A stretch of 8,919 nucleotides of DNA from an uncultured Ruminococcus sp. (GTDB lineage: Bacteria > Bacillota > Clostridia > Oscillospirales > Acutalibacteraceae), in assembly GCA_902773045.1 (NCBI GenBank), contig CACYDE010000102.1, positions 1 to 8,919 of the forward strand, given 5' to 3'. Below are positions 6,050 to 8,919 of the stretch, one piece after another. The translations under genes and the position numbers were made by a program. The notes beneath the pieces were generated by a model. That model made no database searches. It was not told the origin of the DNA and saw only the letters and a program-made list of their open reading frames with translations. Position 1 is the first letter of the stretch; each line of letters opens with the position of its first letter.

Positions 6050-6823
6050 TTATACAAATTTTATTCCGTACTGCTCCAATTTTTCTTTTATTTCGGAGTG
6101 TTTTCCGCGGCTGAGCGGTATTTCATCATAGCTTTCCTTGAGAATTATCGAATAAGTTTTTCCGAATTGGTTGTTTTTTACGTAGCGTATTTTCTTCATC
6201 GGAACAATGAAAGACTGGTGACACCTGAAAAAATCATGTGGGGCGAGAATTTCCTCAAGCTGGGTGAGGGTATATTTTGAAACGAGAGATTTGTTTCCCT
6301 TGATATTGATATATACCTTCCTCGCTTTTTTCTCGATATACAAGATATTATTGACATCAACGATCTGATATCCGCCCTCAACGTTTATTCCGATTTTCTT
6401 GCTTTTAGGCTCGCTTTTTTTATCATCGGAAAATTCGGAAATAGTATTTCTGAGTTTTTTCTGCGCTCTTTCGATAGCTCTTTGGATACGCGCGGTATTG
6501 ATAGGTTTTGTGACAAAATCCACCGGCTCGAAATCGTAGCAGTCCGCGGCAAAGTAAGCATGCCCCGTACAGAAGATGATCTCAATTTTCGGGTGCTTTT
6601 TCTTAACATAAGAAGCAACGTTCATTCCGTTGTTATAAGGCATTTCAATGTCAAGGATCAAAAGCTCCGCGTCGATGTCGGAAAGCCGGGAAATCAGTTC
6701 AGGACTGTTGTCGATGTATTCGATAACCTTGACTGCGGGAAAATTTTTGAGGATTGCGATCGTCGCTTCAGCCGATGTGTGGTCGTCATCGACAACGACA
6801 GTGCGAATAGGTTCCAATGGCAT
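6050..6823 (-). CDS. LytTR-family response regulator (AgrA/LytR-like)
   Basis: A 257-residue cytoplasmic DNA-binding response regulator. The receiver domain (about 6-122) has the acidic cluster Asp12/13/14, the phosphoacceptor Asp58 in LLILDIEMP, Thr86, and Lys106-Pro107. A charged linker (128-143) leads to a LytTR domain (about 144-250), recognised from LYIEKKARKVYINIKG, FFRCHQSFIVPMKKI and IPLSRGKHSEIKEKL, the pattern of AgrA, LytR and VirR. LytTR proteins bind pairs of roughly 9-bp direct repeats about two helical turns apart. Start: ATG with GGGAGGTGA five bases upstream. It is divergent from the sensor kinase at 7184, which is almost certainly its partner. The repeats at 6968-7000 in the shared spacer are a likely target, implying autoregulation. 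No clear terminator is seen after the stop, so some transcripts could run on into rpsT. Confidence 0.93.
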   Translation of the reverse strand: MPLEPIRTVVVDDDHTSAEATIAILKNFPAVKVIEYIDNSPELISRLSDIDAELLILDIEMPYNNGMNVASYVKKKHPKIEIIFCTGHAYFAADCYDFEPVDFVTKPINTARIQRAIERAQKKLRNTISEFSDDKKSEPKSKKIGINVEGGYQIVDVNNILYIEKKARKVYINIKGNKSLVSKYTLTQLEEILAPHDFFRCHQSFIVPMKKIRYVKNNQFGKTYSIILKESYDEIPLSRGKHSEIKEKLEQYGIKFV

Positions 6824-6867
6824 AATGTCACCTCCCTTTTTATGTTTAAAAATGTATAAGTATAGAT

Positions 6868-6896
6868 ATTATAACATATCAAAAAATTAACATTCT
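6868..6896 (-). promoter_or_regulatory. Predicted promoter of the response regulator (extended -10)
   Basis: On the minus strand TATAAT (6868-6873) is preceded by TGT, an extended -10. The -35 position, 17 bases away, has only AGAATG (6891-6896), a weak match. A six-base inverted repeat ATTCTT/AAGAAT (6892-6909) overlaps the -35 region and could be an operator. A promoter with a poor -35 is the kind that needs an activator or stays at a low basal level. Confidence 0.55.
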
Positions 6897-6940
6897 TCTC
6901 GAAAAGAATAATAAATGCGAAGTTAGACCACTCGATGATT

Positions 6941-6951
6941 CATTTGAAACA
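6941..6951. promoter_or_regulatory. Inverted copy of the TGTTTCAA motif
   Basis: CATTTGAAACA reads TGTTTCAAATG on the minus strand, close to the 11-bp unit CTGTTTCAATN repeated at 6968-7000 but in the opposite orientation. It lies between the repeat array and the response regulator promoter, about 45 bases from that promoter's -35 position, so it could serve that promoter. Confidence 0.35.
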
Positions 6952-6967
6952 TTTTTATTCATAGATC

Positions 6968-7000
6968 CTGTTTCAATGCTGTTTCAATACTGTTTCAAAA
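6968..7000 (+). promoter_or_regulatory. Three tandem 11-bp repeats, likely LytTR regulator binding site
   Basis: CTGTTTCAATG (6968), CTGTTTCAATA (6979) and CTGTTTCAAAA (6990) follow each other with an exact 11-bp period, about one helical turn, so all face the same side of the DNA. Units 1 and 3 are 22 bp apart, matching the spacing of AgrA and ComE sites (two 9-bp repeats with 12-13 bp between). The array ends 14 bases before the kinase -35 box, the usual place for an activator. The array and its geometry are seen directly; that the neighbouring LytTR protein binds it is inferred. Confidence 0.65.
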
Positions 7001-7013
7001 ATTCCGATAAAAG

Positions 7014-7042
7014 TTGCTTTATTGAATTGAATATGATAAAAT
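7014..7042 (+). promoter_or_regulatory. Predicted promoter of the sensor kinase
   Basis: TTGCTT (7014-7019) and TAAAAT (7037-7042) are separated by 17 bases. The predicted start near 7049 leaves a leader of about 135 bases without a convincing leader peptide. The position just downstream of the 11-bp repeat array suggests positive control. Confidence 0.6.
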
Positions 7043-7183
7043 CTTATGGAGAATAGTCGAGCGAAATTTATTTTCTGCCATAAAAAACAGTCGCCTGATA
7101 AATGAACGATCTTTCAAGTTGCATTAACGAAAGTCTTTTGTTTTACAGTTGTTTTATAAAAAATTTGAAAGGGGATGTGAACG

Positions 7184-8521
7184 ATGCTTCAGTTTGCAAT
7201 TTCTATGACTTTCGGCATGACGGTCGGAGTGATAATGGGTCTTGTTCTCTGGCTGAATACAAAATTCACACTGACCGAATTTGTGACAATAATAGGATTT
7301 ATTTTTCTCAGCAGTATTGTCTGGACGTTTACCGACGGAAGATTCACGGATATCACCTTATTGGCTCTTCTGGTCGTATGGACATTGGTAAGGGCGCTTT
7401 TTGATAAGTGGAGAACATTTGAAAAAATTCTTTCATTCGCAATGAGTACATCCGTCGTCCTGAATTATTATATATATATGACTTTCATCGGTCTGAGAGT
7501 GGCTCGTTTCGGAAATCAGCCTTCCTCATCGACTGACGGAAGCGTTGAAAGACTGATCTACATGCTGGTCTATCTGGCGATCATAGGCGCGATTTTTCTT
7601 ATTGTATGGATCCAGAAAATATCCTTTTTCAGCAACGCGTGGGTGCGCGATTTTTTCTATCATGAAGATCCGAAAGTCAAATCAAACCGTACGCTGGTTT
7701 TCTCCGTCCTCATCATTCTGACGGTTGTGATAATCATGGGAATTTATATGTCGCTTGGAGTCGTTGAAGGTCAGTCCAAGGCGATATATTACATCGGATT
7801 TGAATTTTTCTTTTCGTTCTCTTATATTATTATCAGCTTTTCAATGCTTAAAATTCTTGTTGAATACTCCATTCTGTCAGATGTTTCCGAACAGGAAAAA
7901 CAGCACCAGAAGGAACTCAAAGCATTCATAAAAATGATCCGCGCTCAGCGCCATGATTTCAATCTTCACCTTCATGCGGTCAACGGACTTCTTGAAGCTC
8001 AAAAGTACGACGAGTGCAAGGAGTACGTCAATAAGATGGTTGCGGAAACGGAATACGTCAACGAGGTTCTTCCGATCTACGACACATCTATCAGCGCCAT
8101 GCTTTACGCATATCGTTCCGACGCGGAAAACAACGGCATAAAAATGAAGTTCGATATTACAAATAATCTCAAAGGACTTGCTCCCGAGGCGTATGAGATC
8201 AACCGCATCATAGGAAATCTTCTCCAGAACGCAATTGACGCGGTGGCCTCAGAGAAAGACCGCAGCTATGGTATTATGGTGAAAATTTACGAAAGCAACG
8301 GAAGCAGTGTGATCGACGTTTCAAACAAGTTTTTCGGCGATATCAGCGAGCTGTCGCATGTTTTTGAGTACAGCTATTCGGGGAAGAAAAACCACGAAGG
8401 GCTGGGATTGAGCACAGTCCAGCGTATCGCCGAATCATATAAGGGTATGGCTTACGTTGAAATGGATGAGGATATTATTCACTTCATCGTAAGGCTCCCC
8501 AAGAAAACTCACAAGCTATAA
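7184..8521 (+). CDS. Membrane sensor histidine kinase, GHKL type, AgrC-like
   Basis: A 445-residue sensor kinase. Residues 1-228 are strongly hydrophobic with about six to seven membrane segments (near 4-24, 33-49, 57-73, 82-103, 122-143, 170-192, 201-228). A short coiled linker (232-250) leads to the dimerisation/phosphoacceptor region with RHDFNLHLHAVNGLL, phosphoacceptor His257. The ATPase domain has the N box NLLQNAIDAV (345-354), the VSN motif at 379-381 and the G box GLGLSTVQRI (406-415), preceded by YSYSGKKNHEG. This arrangement, with HDFN around the histidine and no canonical D box, is that of the HPK10 group (AgrC, ComD, BlpH), which usually sense peptides; that ligand class is inferred. 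Start: ATG nine bases after GAAAGGGG. It is divergent from its likely partner LytTR regulator and followed by a strong terminator at 8667. No peptide or processing gene accompanies it. Confidence 0.92.
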   Translation: MLQFAISMTFGMTVGVIMGLVLWLNTKFTLTEFVTIIGFIFLSSIVWTFTDGRFTDITLLALLVVWTLVRALFDKWRTFEKILSFAMSTSVVLNYYIYMTFIGLRVARFGNQPSSSTDGSVERLIYMLVYLAIIGAIFLIVWIQKISFFSNAWVRDFFYHEDPKVKSNRTLVFSVLIILTVVIIMGIYMSLGVVEGQSKAIYYIGFEFFFSFSYIIISFSMLKILVEYSILSDVSEQEKQHQKELKAFIKMIRAQRHDFNLHLHAVNGLLEAQKYDECKEYVNKMVAETEYVNEVLPIYDTSISAMLYAYRSDAENNGIKMKFDITNNLKGLAPEAYEINRIIGNLLQNAIDAVASEKDRSYGIMVKIYESNGSSVIDVSNKFFGDISELSHVFEYSYSGKKNHEGLGLSTVQRIAESYKGMAYVEMDEDIIHFIVRLPKKTHKL

Positions 8522-8666
8522 CGATTTGTATACCAAACAGACATGAAAGAGTACCGAATGAACAGCAGGGGTTGAATTTCGGAAAATAAAGTTCTATTAT
8601 ATATACAGTGAATGATTGATTTTATTTAATACGGATGAAAACCTATTTCTAAAGTACGATTCCCCG

Positions 8667-8702
8667 AAAATAAGAACGACGTGTGATCGTTCTTATTTTT
8701 TT
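8667..8702 (+). terminator. Strong intrinsic terminator downstream of the sensor kinase
   Basis: A perfect 13-bp stem AAAATAAGAACGA / TCGTTCTTATTTT with a seven-base loop ends in an uninterrupted run of T (8696-8702). It starts 146 bases after the kinase stop. The intervening stretch has no credible gene. The stem also pairs on the minus strand, where the A run becomes a short T tail, so it may work in both directions. Confidence 0.9.
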
Positions 8703-8883
8703 GCCAAAAGATTACAAAACAGTGATAGGCAGTGCTGAACAGCCGCCGGAAACGTTTATATTCTTGATTTTGTGCAGATCGGTGATTTCATGTGAAAAGA
8801 CACATTATTTATGTATAATAAACACAATAATTCAACTTGTTTATCATATTATATGGATAATGTTGCTAAAAATTTATACAAGT

Positions 8884-8916
8884 ACCAAATAGACACCCCA
8901 AAGCACCAAATAGACA
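8884..8916 (+). repeat. Pair of 12-bp direct repeats 21 bp apart
   Basis: ACCAAATAGACA occurs at 8884-8895 and again at 8905-8916, a period of 21 bp. A one-mismatch copy, ACCAAACAGACA, lies at 8532-8543 just after the kinase stop. The array may continue beyond the window. It could be a regulator site or the multi-repeat end of an insertion sequence. Confidence 0.6.
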
Positions 8917-8919
8917 AAA

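Larger units (their letters stand above)
8522..8919. other. Gene-free right end of the window
   Basis: Apart from the terminator and the ACCAAATAGACA repeats, nothing recognisable is present. The reading frames are short, AT-rich and without ribosome binding sites. A TATAAT at 8814-8819 has no good -35 partner. The next gene presumably starts beyond the window. Confidence 0.6.

Noticed and set aside
7046..7105. 19-codon frame (MENSRAKFIF...) before the kinase
   Set aside because: Its ATG is at or before the predicted transcription start and has no ribosome binding site.
7102..7404. 100-codon plus-strand frame that could be a signal-peptide precursor for the kinase
   Set aside because: It has no ribosome binding site, overlaps the kinase gene in another frame for most of its length, and lacks a leader-plus-core pattern.

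Overview
The window reads as chromosomal DNA from a low-to-moderate GC anaerobic Firmicute, most likely class Clostridia and perhaps the Ruminococcus/Oscillospiraceae side. The evidence is indirect: a single-chain pyruvate:ferredoxin oxidoreductase, strong GGAGG-type ribosome binding sites, TTGACA/TATAAT-type promoters with 17-base spacers, an AgrA/AgrC-like two-component pair, and many small intergenic hairpins and transposon scraps. Species cannot be told from the sequence alone.

Layout, left to right. Bases 1-87 look like the last 28 codons of a gene that begins outside the window. Bases 88-493 hold no gene but carry a cluster of perfect hairpins. The minus-strand gene nifJ (494-4057) is complete. 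Its leader (4058-4310) is long, carries several hairpins and a 20-base transposon-end sequence, and is preceded by a good promoter that lies just past a decayed IS200/IS605 transposase fragment (4399-4482). Next on the minus strand is a small membrane protein with an N-terminal zinc ribbon and six 12-residue tandem repeats (4603-5223), with its own terminator at 4521-4556. A possible 46-codon ORF overlaps its start. A 121-bp miniature inverted-repeat element (5448-5568) separates it from rpsT (5646-5906, ribosomal protein S20), which has a clear promoter and terminator of its own.

The right third is a divergent two-component locus. A LytTR-type response regulator (6050-6823, minus) and a multi-pass GHKL sensor kinase of the AgrC-like class (7184-8521, plus) face away from each other across 360 bases. 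That spacer contains both promoters and, 14 bases upstream of the kinase -35 box, three head-to-tail 11-bp repeats of CTGTTTCAATN. The first and third repeats are 22 bp apart, which is the geometry LytTR regulators use, so this is the best candidate for the regulator's own binding site and for autoregulation of the kinase. No pheromone-peptide, processing or export gene is visible. The kinase is followed by a strong terminator (8667-8702), and the window ends in a pair of 12-bp direct repeats 21 bp apart.

The metabolic gene, the ribosomal protein gene and the signalling pair each have their own promoter, so they look like independent transcription units. I see no wholly new multi-gene system. 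The most rewarding observations are the repeat array between the divergent regulator genes, the transposon debris that has become the nifJ promoter/leader region, and the expanding repeat tract in the zinc-ribbon protein.
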